Of a stretch of DNA of 64,000 nt, positions 11,005-22,664 are shown one piece after another. Each line of letters opens with the position of its first letter. Position 1 is the first letter of the stretch. The stretch is from Rhipicephalus microplus. Taxonomy: Eukaryota > Arthropoda > Arachnida > Ixodida > Ixodidae. The stretch spans positions 322,311,017 to 322,375,016 of the forward strand of contig NC_134710.1 in NCBI RefSeq assembly GCF_043290135.1. Direction: 5' to 3'. A program made the position numbers and the translations under genes. The notes below the pieces were generated by a model. That model saw only the letters and a program-made list of their open reading frames with translations, did not search any database and was not told the origin of the DNA.

Positions 11005-12510
11005 TCTCGCTTGCGTTTGTCTTCTCGTCGTTCCTGACTCGCGCCTTCGCCAGCCCTGACAACGCTTAGCTTGTGTTTGGTGCGTTGTGTCTGAGCGCAG
11101 TTTCAGCAGAGTGGCGTGCACGGTGTATCGCGGTCACAATACATGATCCTTGCCAGCCTCTCCTAAAGTACACGCACTGACTGACCTATCCCACAGAAAC
11201 GGGTAATACACAACAGAAAACGCTGAAACGACACAACATCGATGGCGTACGAGCACAAATAGGCTGGGGCACGTCATGCACGCGTGACCTTGCTTACGCA
11301 TGTTGTTCTTGGTGCGTGTGCGTCATGTGATTCTCCAGTCCTGATACCGAAGAGAACAGGGAAGGACTCAGGCTCGCAATGGCTACACGGGACGAGAGGA
11401 AAGGGATTCAAGCTTGCTTCTTTGCATCATGCTTTGGTGGCTCGTAGTGAACCAATTTGAAAAATCACCGTGGTAGAACGCTTTTCATTAGGCACGCGAA
11501 CATTTATAGTGTCTGACTACAACTTATTAGTCACTTATAAAGGACGCTTCAGAAGTAAATTAAAAACAAAACAAAAGCCACGTGCACATCAAACTTTTTA
11601 CCCGAAGGCGCTGCAGCAGATGGGTTACAATGTCAAAGAAAACACGCCTTCATTGGCACAATACACTTTGTTCTTCTTATAAGCCATTTCGTTGTGTCTT
11701 GAAACTACCAAAAACTAATTAATAGAAATATCATATCTGATACGACATTCTAAAATCTTAATTATCATTGTGCCAAGAGGACTGTTTAGGTAAATTTATT
11801 TTTGGATGCATGTTTTATACTATGAAATGCTTGACATAGGAGCTTTAACCACAGTTTAATTCGACGCGATGATGGGAATTCCCATCCTAGTTCATTTTTC
11901 ATATTGTTACAGTTATCAATTTTGAGTGATGGCTTAGGACGAACCTTGAAGTCCTGTTCTGCGTAATATTTTATCTTTGTCACCTAAAGTCATTTGATAA
12001 GGGATCTCATACAGAACAAGTGTATTCAAGCATACAGAGAATGTATGTTAAGTACACCGTTCATTGTAAACATGCTGGAGCCTCTCTCTTGCTTTGCTGT
12101 ATAAAGTACACTAATTTGGCGACCTTCGTCATCACTGAATCAACAAGAGCATTCCATGATTAGCCCTTGATGGTTTTTCATTCGTTCTCCAGCTACCCGC
12201 GGCTGCCCAGAAAAACCTGATCTCCCTTTCCCACCGCAACACCAGGTTTTCAGGGTGGTCCTTCAGTTTTTTCAGGGCACTAGACAGCTGTATGTAAAGG
12301 TGGTCGCCGCGTCCTCGGCCATAGACGTCTCTTTCATTTTCTTACCCCATCTTTCATTCTCCCTCCTCCTACTCCCGCAGACGCTGAGACGTGCTTCCAC
12401 TTAAAGCTGCAGAAATAGCGTCTTTTTCACTCATTATGCTCTTCCTCGAATCACTCTCAGCTCGTCAGCTTTGTCTTTGTTGAACCTTATAGCTCATATA
12501 TGGGCTCGTT
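11005..12510. other. Unassigned sequence
   Basis: No recognisable coding motif. Between ~12195 and 12265 'aaaaacctg' and 'caggttttc' form a small inverted pair; I attach no function to it. Confidence 0.4.
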
Positions 12511-12595
12511 TGGAAAATAGGTATTCATAGGCACTTATTGGCATTTAGGCACGAACACCCAAAATAGGCATTTATAGGTTCTAATAGAAACACCA
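12510..12595. repeat. Clustered TAGGCA/TATAGG motif
   Basis: The motifs 'aaaataggtattcataggc', 'ggcatttaggc', 'aaaataggcatttatagg' recur several times in ~75 bp. Such clusters are often subterminal repeats of DNA transposons, but no partner end is visible. It stops about 80 bp before the gag fragment. Confidence 0.4.
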
Positions 12596-12675
12596 TAAAA
12601 GCCCTTCTTACCCTCTAATTCATGCTCATATATCTTAATGGCACGATAGAAACGCAGGGAACAAAATAGGAATTC

Positions 12676-14590
12676 GCCTATAATATGGTCTCTACTGATG
12701 AAGATAAGGCAGTTGATCTCCTCAAGGGAATCGCGGAATACGTGTACAATATTGTTATCACTAAGGAAGACATACGCACACCTTCCGACCTAAGGAAACA
12801 CTGCCGAGCGTTTGAAGCGCTAAAGAGGAGGAGAATTCTACCGATATTTGGACGTCTTGACAATGTGCCCACGATTGCAAGTGTCAACCTTCCATCGCAG
12901 GACGACATATCTTCGATTATAAGACGAGTGGTTAAAGAAGAACTTACTCAACAGCAAGCTGTGGACGTCGCTGGTGTCTGCCATCAGTGTGCATTCGACC
13001 ATGGCCCCCATGCATGAACCACCGGTACATCGGATGCGTCAGAGCTGCATTGAGCCTCACCCGAATTACACCGATCGGTTCGAATGAAGGAGTGAACGTC
13101 CACTCGAAAACTAGAAACGCAGGCAAGCTGCATCACGGCCATTCACTCTTCAGCCGCCATCTCCCGGCTTTTATGAACCAACGAGATCTACCTCACCGGG
13201 CATGACTAGACGCGACAGCCGTACTTGCTACAACTGCAGCCTTCCTAAACACATCGCTAGGTACTGCTATACCGTCACTAGCAGCGAGAGCCATGGTTCA
13301 ACGTGTACACGCCCTATATATGTGCTTGCTGGCGAGTCTCGACCGTTTCAGAGCTCTTTCCAACGGCAACACGCAGCACGTGCAGACTTGCTTTGCTCCG
13401 ACCACAGCGTTAACCCACCACTCCCCCGCCAACAGCAATCCCCGCCCCCGCGTCGCCGCTCGGGGACGCCACCACCACTGGAAAACTAGCTGGTGTGACC
13501 GATGGGGTGAGGCTTCAAAATTATCTTTGGCAAGACCCCCTTGTGTATTAATAGTTGAGAACAAAGTGAGCGTTTTTGTAGAGAATGTGAGTACTGTTGC
13601 CTTAGTTGATACCGGGGCTGCGGTTTATATAATGAGCATGTCTTTGAGAAATCGCCTTAGGACGAAAGTAAAGTTTTCTTGGAATCGAAGTGCTACGTTC
13701 CACGGCGTAGGGGGAGAAATATTAAGCTCGGTTGGTGGTTGTCCTGTTTTACTTTTTGTAAAAAATGAAACGTTTAGAGCTAATGTAGTGGTGCTTGCAC
13801 GTTTGACCCCCTACGTCATTCTGGGTATGGATTTCTCGCGTTAATGTGGTGCCACTCTAGATTGTGGTAGTGATGGGATTTGTTTTCGTACCGTGTTACC
13901 CTTCTAATTGAAGGAAAACACCATTGAGGACAGCTCGGACGTGTTTTTCGTGTTTCAAGACGTCTGTTTGGCCCCGCATACCACAATGTTTGTGCGCGTA
14001 AATTCTTCACGTTCTTGTGCTGGTTCTTGCTACGGTTTAGCCAAGCCGAACTTTCGTAACGCACTTTAGGAAAACGTGATTGTGCCTCGATGCCTCGTGC
14101 TTGCCGTCGACGGTTGTGCCGATTTTTGGACTGTGAACGTTTCCGCGCAGCCCATAAATCTGCCTGCAGGATTTCAATTGGCAAGCTTTCAAGAGCGAAC
14201 TACTCTTACCATACGGTCTCTTGAACTGTCGGCGGCCGTAAAGAAACCCCACGCCACTCGTACCCCGACTATTCTGCCAGCATCGGCCGTATGATCAACA
14301 AGTCGCTTCCTTCCATTTAACAGTCTCTGCTGCAGGAGGTGCTCGCAGGCTACGCCTCAGTCTTTGACTTTGCCCAAGACGAGACGTCTACCGTTACGCC
14401 ACTGTCTTCATGTACGTAACATTGCATCTATAAAGACCACGCACCACCATTACGTCTGAAGCCCTATCGCGTATCGCCTTCCGAAAGGAAAGTCATCACT
14501 GAGTAAGTTGAAGACATGCTAAGGAAGGGTGTCATACAAGAATCGTGTAGTCCGTGGGCAGCTCCTGTCATTCTAGTCAAGAATATAACT
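12676..14590 (+). pseudogene. Ty3/Gypsy fragment: 3' gag, zinc knuckle, protease, start of RT
   Basis: Order of blocks on the plus strand: 3' gag (12685-13014, with DLRKHCRAFEALKRRRI and IRRVVKEEL). Then a CCHC zinc knuckle C-X2-C-X4-H-X4-C (13226-13267, CYNCSLPKHIARYC) that would bind retroelement RNA. Then a retropepsin-like protease in the 183-codon frame ending at 13844, with the active-site motif ALVDTGA (DTG at 13608-13616) and the C-terminal VILGMDFSR. Then a protease-RT linker in the 14076-14294 frame. Last is the RT N-terminus (14329-14588, with KPYRVSPSERKVI and VEDMLRKGVIQES…SPWAAPVILVKN). Sequence stops matching just before the RT catalytic region, so the YxDD motif, RNase H and integrase are missing. 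Stops and frame changes between blocks show it is inactive. Confidence 0.9.
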
Positions 14591-14739
14591 TGTTTTGTTA
14601 ACAAATTGTGATATCACAAGCTTTTAAACGTATACAACATTTAAATGTTTTGTTTAAAATGGAGTATTTGGAGTAAAGTTTTAAAATGGCGAACTAGCTT
14701 TACAAAATTACGGTTGTGCCAAGACTGAAAAAACAGCGG

Positions 14740-15325
14740 AGCTAGCGGGCTTACTTTGTTTCCCTTTATTTTCCCCTTATATTCCTCATTTCTTTCTTTT
14801 CTTTGTGTTTTTTCCTCTATTAAATTATTTGTCTGTTCATTTTTTGTTTTGTTCGTTCTCACTCTCTTTTTTTTATATCTTTCTATAACTAATTTCCGAT
14901 TTTTATTCCTTTAACTTTTTCTTTCTCTCTGTTTTTCGATTCCTCTTTTTTTGTCTATATCTTTCTGTCGCTCTTTCTTATATTCTCTCTTTTTCTGTCT
15001 TTCTGTTTTGTTTAGTTCCTTTTTGTCTATGTCTGTTCCTTTTTATGCTAGCCTTTTCTCTCTCACCTCCTTCATACACTCCTCAATCACCCTTCTCAGT
15101 CCAACACTATTGTACAGCGTTCAATACTCTACTGCACCACAATATATTGTGCTATACTTTGAAAGATGTGTTTGCTCTGCTAGCGTGCTAAAATAGCCGA
15201 GCGGTTACGATGCCTGCCTTGTTTCCGCGGTTGGGCAAGTTCTAATCCCTCCACATGTGATTTTTTTTCGACGGAATTTTTCTTTTTCCCCTTCTGTTTA
15301 TCTGTCTTTCTTTTTCTCACTTATT
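14740..15325 (+). mobile_element. Pyrimidine-rich retroposon with tRNA-like 3' module
   Basis: A ~350-bp C/T-rich 5' region is followed by 'gtgctatactttgaaag…gctctgctagcgtgc', then a tRNA-like block (15192-15265). That block has an A-box-like 'agccgagcggttacgatg' and a B-box-like 'ggcaagttctaatccc', then a T/C-rich tail. The minus strand of 62.22-62.67 kb has the same order: T/C-rich leader, 'tgctatactatgca', 'ctctgctatcgtg', tRNA-like block, T-rich tail. This indicates a dispersed family. The tRNA-like part resembles class II (Ser/Leu) tRNAs with a long variable arm. Not an intact tRNA: the acceptor stem does not pair convincingly. Confidence 0.5.
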
Positions 15326-15329
15326 CATT

Positions 15330-18300
15330 TACTGCATACCTCGCCAGACATCTGGGTGCTTCGGGTGAGCGCGCGCCCGGCGTACATATTCGGGGAGTAA
15401 ATGAAGAAGAGGACAAAAAGAGTATCCACTGGAATGGTTATGACGTTGCGCGCAGGGAAGAGGCATTTCATGTAGATGATAGTTTACGCTAACGCGTAAT
15501 AATATAACTAAAAAGTACAACAGGTCCGCTGTAAGGGCCTACGTGAGTATCTGCAGTTTGCTTCGAGTTAAGATACGTGCCGCGTGCCATCACGTAATTT
15601 ACCTATTTGGGAAAACCACAAAAAAATATTTGCATCAGTGAGCATGGTCATCAGAGTAAGAAGGAGGGGGATGAGACAGATAGGGTGAAAAAAGATTACG
15701 CCATCTTCCGCTAAAGGGAACCATGCGTTGATGCGATGTGGCAGGCGCTAACCATTACCCTGGCGATGGCGTTGACGCTGGGGCTCATCACGGTGTTACG
15801 AAGGATAGAAGCATAGGAAGACACGAAGCGCGCAGTGATGGACCGCTCTTCCTACTAAAACATGCTAGTCGCTGCTAATGGACTATGAGACACAGATGAG
15901 TCCGATTGGACATAGAGACCCGCAGTTCGCTTTTAGTTAACGCGCACGCTGCGAATTTGTTTTGTTCAACAACGCGTAGGAGATATCTCCCACCGGCGCT
16001 ACCTTGGAGGTCAAGATCCAGTGCCTTTATATAAGAGGTGGCTGTGTTCAGTGGGCACAGTTTCCTCAATCAAGAAACTTGCTAGCAGACGACGTCGGCG
16101 TTGCGAAGTGAAAGAGGGCGGAGTGTAGAAGATTGCGGGGAGGGGCGCTCATGCGCAGTAAAGGTGGTCACGCCGCACACCAGATTGAGCTTGACCTTAA
16201 GATACTTCACATATAAAAAGAGAAACGACAGCCACACGCGTGTCCGATTTGCTTTCTTGCACTGGGAAAGGTATGTAAGGGGTCAAAAAGACGTGGAGGT
16301 GACCGTAACCCTGAATTCATGGTGGTGGTACCAGCACTGTCTCGTCGGCGTTCGGTGTATATTTCTGAATTGGATCAATTTTGTAATTCGCGCACTGCTA
16401 AAAATGCTGTGAGAGACTACGTAGAGGGAATCACGTGGGTGGGATCTGCTCAGCCACATTCGCGGCTGCACAAAAAAAAAGGTGTTTGCTGCTCTTCATT
16501 GAACTCTTCAAAGTATTTTTACACGATTATCGAAACAGTTTATGGGCCCTCAATTTCGGTAAACTTATGCACCAATATTGTATGTGTTCAATGCAGCTCT
16601 TTCCTTCAACCAGAACTAGAAACATGGCACCCGTTTTATTTTTAGAAAATATTTTTTAATCTTTCGAAAACCGGAAGTAAATTCTTGGTTGCAAATGCTT
16701 GGAAAAGAAACTAGCATGCCACTCATTGCTAGAGCCCCTAAAGAGATTGCGTAGAAGTGAGAGAAATACCCTTATTGCACCCAAACTTAGAATAGCACAC
16801 TTTCTCTGCAGGTGGTCCCAGCTCAGCACGTGGTTTGTGACCATGTACCTTGATGACGCAGAAGGCAATGGTGGGGTTGTTGTGCACAAGGGAATTGGTG
16901 CCTTTAAATACTATTATTCATGACGTAGGAGCTGTGGTCACTGTGGTTGCGACGTCGTTCTGCTATCGAAGTTACGGATCATTTAGGCGATGTTTTCTAC
17001 CAAATTCTCGATCAGGCACACGTCTGCTATTATAGCATCAATGTGGTATGCTTCAGACTGCTCATCCAATTGTAAAAAACAAGTTCTGCATATAATAAAA
17101 TGCTGGGCAGCTGCAGTACAGGTTGTTCTGGCCTTTGAAATAAATGCACAGGCCCCACTGCTCCATGAGTCAGTGTGAAAAGCAAAACTCTGTAGTAGTG
17201 ATAGACCATTGTTTGACGAATGGCACATATAGTGCGACGCCTAAGGACCGTTCATTGCATTGACAGAAAGTTGAATGTCGTTGGTTGATGTGGGATTGCT
17301 AAAGAGACCCAGCTACCACTACGCCCCACGTTAAAAGAGTGAAGTAAATGGATAGACACCTATATAAGGTAAATGCAGTGCCAGGAAAATCCCTGTGTTT
17401 GTGTAGAAATGCTGCTGCACTCATTTTCCCCACACTGCAGTGAACCTTTTATTGGTCCTTGTGCCTTGGAAATGCGTACTTTGCAGGAGTGACTGTTGGT
17501 TGCTGCATAGTATCGCTTCTTCTTCATTTTTTTTCTTGATGGGTTGGAGGGTACTAGATGGTCATGCTGGGTTTTACACACAAGATCATAAAGGGAGCTG
17601 CAGAGGTAGTCGAAAGCAGACCATCTACTTTCCCATCGCGACACCTTGCAACAGGCGTTGTGTTGTTGCATTTCGTTTTTTACATAGCAAAGCATGCGCT
17701 GTTAAGCGTTGCATAGCAGCCGCGCAGTCAACGCGCAAAGGTTAATCCTAAATTTCATGTATGCAGGCATAGTTGTGATAAAACACCAATAATTAGGCTG
17801 TCACTTCATTTTCTTGTATCTTGTGGATCTAGTTTCTGTGCGTCCGATTTTACCATGATCACGCGGCAATACGAGATACAAGATTTAGGTATACAAGCCG
17901 CGCACGCGTTGTCTGTATCTCTGTGTTTACTACTCCGGTGTCAGCACATTTTAATAAAAAAACGCAACAAGTATTGTGCCTGTTTTTTAATATACTCCGG
18001 CGTTTCCTGTGCTCTGGAAAAAATCATCTACCACAATTCAAACATTTTCCTGCCCAACGCTTCGCTACCTTGTCAGTGGTTCGTTTATATACAGCCAATC
18101 GTTAGGCCTACTACATTTGTCACTCCTGTACATTGTGTCTTGCGAATAATTTTTCAAGTTTGTTAGTACAAATGTTGTTTAACTGGGCCCCGTTGAAATA
18201 TATCTTAATTAACTTTTATGTCTTATTATTTAGGCGAAGTCATCATTGCACTACACTGCGCTGATCGCTCATGTAACATTTCGGTATTTTTCTGTGGTGC

Positions 18301-20550
18301 GAGAAAGCGGAATGCATTAGCGCTGAAAATTCTTCATGCGTTTGTGGTGTATTGGTCAGCGTGCCCGGTTTCTGCACTCGAAGGCGTGGTTTCAGTGGTT
18401 CAATTTCCCGGTCATGTACTTTCATCTAACATTTTGGTGGTATTCCTTCTGAGCTGCTCACGTGGCCATTTTAGGGCGTCATATTCATGATGGAAATGGC
18501 GTGCGTTCATTCTTTGTAGACGCTGGCACCGCATTTTCGACATGCTAAAAATAGCCAAACACTATTAGCCCTCTGCTCGGCAATACCATCATATAGTAGG
18601 AAACATGTGGAAGTTAATGACTGGTTTCATATTTAAACACTAAAGGGTGATCTCGGAGGTCACATACCGTGTCAAGCAGGTAACGCGGACACTTCCATGA
18701 AACGCTACCATAAGCACATAAGTACTACATGAGTAGGCCTAAATGAGAGGTAATGGCCTGATACGGTCGAAGAAAAGAAAGGCTCATAGCTAAGAAGCTT
18801 TGCTCTGTTCCTCTTAGGCGGCTCATCTCTCTTTGCTATCTCCCTCTTTGCAGATTGTCTTTTCTATGAAGTTGGAAAAAAGAAAAAAAGCACTCTTTCT
18901 TTGCACAATAACTCAGTTTACGCATGATGGATTCGAAAGCGTCTTGCGACAGAAGATTTGGGAGGTAGCACAGTAGAACAGTAAACTCAATTTTCTTTAG
19001 TCTGTAAGGGGGTTTAGTGCCCTTTGACATTCAGCATACTGGTATTGATCTAAGAAAAACAAATCATCTGATGACATGTATGATGTAGTCATTGATTCAA
19101 AGAGCAGAAGTTGTGATATGTATAACACAAATCTTGATATTTCTCGAAGGTGTGTCAGGTACGTCGTAACGCCCAATTTAACCGCGCCTGCCTCCTTCCT
19201 GCGGAACCTTTCATCCCTAGATCTTACGTTTTTCTTTCCTTGCTGGCACCGGCTCACGTCTTGGGTTCTCCTTAACTAAGCTTGTCCACCTACTTCAAGT
19301 TGTTCGAGAATCCTTTGTTCTCTGCGACACCATGGCAGCTGCGAGGGTCGCGAGCCAGTAGTTGTCAGGGTTAGAGTGAAATAAGCTGCTCTCGGGGCTT
19401 TGAATGGGAGACACATGCTCCCCCTTCCTTCGCCTCTTGTGCTCCTCGAGGCTCTTAGCTCACGTGAAACGCCGCAGACCTAGGCTTCTCCGCAAAGCTC
19501 TCCTTGGCAGTCTCCTTCGGCATGCCAGTCGCTCGCTATCGATCAGTCAGCATTCCACGCGCGCCGTGGCTTTGACGCATCGCTATCTCCTCCTGTAGAG
19601 GATCTTCCCTCTCAGCATACTGAGAGTATCGGTGAAGACTTGAGGAACGTCTTTCGCTGTGCCACTGCAAAGCGTCGACCCCACCTGGGCAGGCCAGTGG
19701 CTTTGATCACAGTTCCTGGCAGGTTGTACATAAGTCATTTTCTTGTTCCCTCCTCTCTTGCGTAAGTGAAAAGTAGAGGAGTGTTTCAAACAAAAGACGC
19801 CATCAGACTGTCCTTGCCTTCAATATGTGAAAGTCATCTTGCAACGGATGACGTTAACCGAAAAACAGAAAAACTATGAGTAGCGTCCAACTATATAGAC
19901 GTTCTTTTATGCATCCTGTTTCTTATTAAGTTAATATTAATTTGTATATTTCTCTTCTTCCGCCTTCCGTGAGGGCATGACATTCTCAGTCGATGGTCTT
20001 TCTTTATGCTATTCTTGGCACGACAAGTAAAACCATTTATCATTGTCGTCGATAACAAAAGTGGCGCCTTTACCGGGAGAATCTCCTTAGTGAAAGTATG
20101 TCTATGTACACTAATTTTACTTTGACATATAAGTGGGAACATACTTTTTTTTGTGTGTGTTGTAGCCCGTTGCGCCAGAAAGTGCCCGGTGTCGACGCTT
20201 TTTAGTGTTATCAATAGTTATATAATTTAGAACACGTACCAGTCGAGTGTTGAGTCATGCTAGCGCATAGATATCTCAGTTAGGCTTAAGTAGATACACA
20301 ATTTCAATAATATCCAATCCTGCCCGCATGACAACACAAAATAGCTTTCATGTATACGTAGGGCCATGTTCGATGAACACCTCACGACTTTTCATTTACG
20401 CTGCCGATTTATTTCACATATACCAATCGTCCAAAGCTATAGCTTTATGGCTTTCTTGAAATGAAGCAATGAGAGGTACGTGAAGACTACACTTCCATGT
20501 AAGATATGTATTCAGGGGGACAAAAAGTGAGACGTTGATTTTTCTTCTGA
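15330..20550. other. Unassigned sequence, 5.2 kb
   Basis: Many 60-111 codon open frames on both strands, none with motifs I recognise. Local AATAAA hexamers and T-rich runs occur but are not linked to a coding frame. It may hold long introns or unrecognised old repeats. Confidence 0.35.
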
Positions 20551-20552
20551 CT

Positions 20553-20664
20553 CGATTGATTGGTATGTGGGGCTTAACGTCCCAAAACCACCCGATGATT
20601 ATGAGAGACACCCTAGTAGAGGGCTCTCGAAATTTTGACCACCTGGGGTTCTTTAATACACTTC
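20553..20664 (-). mobile_element. Ruka-type SINE, 3' half
   Basis: On the minus strand, 'gttctttaat…ccaggtggtc', 'gagccctctac', 'gtctctcataatcat' and 'ttttgggacgttaagcccc' match the 3' half of the family. The end 'caatcaatcgag' gives the usual ATCAATCA tail. 5' truncated. Confidence 0.9.
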
Positions 20665-20669
20665 TGACT

Positions 20670-21365
20670 CAAGAGGGCATTTTCGTATTGAAAAGTTGGA
20701 GGCCATCACGTCTCTATTTCAGTTCCGCTGGGAAGAATTACTCTAACACGTCCCTGCTCCAGAATATCACACTGCAAAGTTTAAGTGCAGTGCGGATTAT
20801 CAAGCATGCACTCCGGTGAGGCCTGGTGCAAAGCTTCTTCCTGGTTTGCTGCTGCGTCTGGGTTCAGCATTTATTCTGACAATGGGTTTAGGCAACGGGC
20901 CAAGATCAAAACCGTTCATCATTTGCGGCCAGCCTGCAATAACAGCAAATTACTGCTCATCACGTTAGGGAAGAACATTGCACCGATCATCTCTGCCATC
21001 CATGCGTATTCGTACGAACTGCAATTACAATTTGCTGTGAGATATGGTGAAGCACAGATGCGCTAGATTAATTCTTCCAAGTTTAACTGCGAGGAAATGG
21101 GGCGACTTCCAACCTTCCAACACAAAGATGCTTTCTTATTGAAGTCGATAAAGAGCTAATTGCTCGCTCCGTATTAACTATAGATGGCTAACAATGACAA
21201 TTAGGAAATCGCTTTGTCTTCTACTGTATGCATAATTTATGTGTAAAGGTGATCTTGACGTATCCCTCTGTGCTGAATATTAAAAAGCCGGTAAAGCCAA
21301 ATTTCGATCCCTGGTTTAAATAGTACGCATCAAAATTTGGAATGTTAAATGGGCCCCTAAACCAC
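20670..21365. other. Unassigned sequence
   Basis: No supported feature. Short open frames only. Confidence 0.4.
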
Positions 21366-21370
21366 ACAGA

Positions 21371-22240
21371 GTTCAAAGGCGTGGCAGTGGTTTCTTTCTT
21401 GCCTTCACTACTCTTACTACAAGCGCTATTCGTCTCCTCTACACTTATTTCTTCGGAAAAGATGAAGAATGTCAGAACTAAGCGTCGAGCGTATCCGGCT
21501 TTCGTGCTTTTCAACTACACGCTACTAGCTCCCTTTGCGCAGTTTCAAACGCAGAAAACGAAGCGATATCAGTTTATTGCGCGTGACAGTCATGTGAGAC
21601 AAGGCAGAACGAACATGCGACTGCATGGCAAAGCAGGGTAGGAGACAATTCACAGCAGGCATCCATGGGATGTCGACCAATAGAAAACTTGTTTCATCCT
21701 GACGTCACGTGAACAAAACTTCTGACGTCACGAATTGTGCTCAAAGACTGTAAACACCAGGTGAGAATAACGCGCTCCTTCTTAATTTCAGAGGCTGTTT
21801 ATCAACCCGCGTTCAAAGACGAGGGAGTGGCTTCCACCTCGCTTTCGCTACCCTTCGCGCAGGCGATGTATCCTCCTCGCCACTTATTTTTTATGAGCCC
21901 ATAAACAGTGTCGGCACTAAGCGCTAGAGCCTATTGGGATTTCGCGCAGCTCAGCTACACGCCTTTATTGCCATTTGCACAGTCGTGAACACTCAAAATG
22001 AAATCAAGTTCATTTATCGCGCATGATAGTCATGCGAGGCAAAAGAAGAACGAATGGGTGGCTGCATGGCAAAGCAGCCCATGAGACTAATCACATCTGA
22101 CATTTCACGTATTTGCACCAATTTAGAGCATGTACGCTATACACTTCCGGATATCACTCTTCTGCGTCACGAAGCGCGCAAGAAAGACGAGAATAATAAT
22201 GCAATCGTTTTCTTTTTTGTATTTTGAGAGGCTGGTGAGG
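21371..22240. repeat. Imperfect direct repeat, two ~440-bp units plus start of a third
   Basis: Unit 1 starts at ~21371 (gttcaaaggcgtggcagtgg) and unit 2 at ~21811 (gttcaaagacgagggagtgg), an offset of 440 bp. Shared blocks appear in the same order: 'ctccct/cttta…ccntttgcgcag', 'tttattgcgcgtgacagtca' against 'tttatcgcgcatgatagtca', and 'actgcatggcaaagcag' against 'gctgcatggcaaagcag'. Text before unit 2 ('cttaatttcagaggctg', ~21781) recurs in altered form at ~22215 ('gtattttgagaggctgg'), hinting at a third unit start. The inter-unit part carries two TGACGTCACG-type motifs (21698-21735), a CRE-like palindrome. Old, diverged duplication; no coding assignment. Confidence 0.7.
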
Positions 22241-22375
22241 GGATGTTTACGTTTGAGAAAATCTACACGAAACCTCGTTCATAGAGATAAATTTTAATTG
22301 GGCCAAAGCGCAGATGCGTACATCTGTTAGATGTCCATCCCGACTTGTAGGTCTAGCCTAAGAGTCATAGATAAG

Positions 22376-22661
22376 CAAATGCACTCATGAGTTGACTCAC
22401 CAGACTCACTCAGGCACGGATCGAACCACTATAGTCTGTGTATCAGTTGGTTCGAGTAAGTAATATTTAGGTCAATTTGAGTCCATGGGAGTCTGGTTGA
22501 GAAAAATTTAAGTGAGTCTGTGTCCGAGTGATTTCAGTTGACGAAAATATTGAATAGTCGAAGGCTGAGTGATTCCCAAGGGCAAAATATATTTCTCGAG
22601 TGAGTCTGAGTGAGCTCCACAAGTTTGAGTGAGTTTGAGTGAGCTCACCCCCCCCCCCCCC
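22376..22661. repeat. Degenerate GAGTGAGTCTGAGTGAG repeat ending in poly-C
   Basis: GAGTGAG, GAGTCTG, GAGTTTG and their complements recur from ~22390. The clearest block is 22598-22646. It runs into a 15-base C tract (22647-22661). No reading frame is supported. Confidence 0.75.
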
Positions 22662-22664
22662 GTG

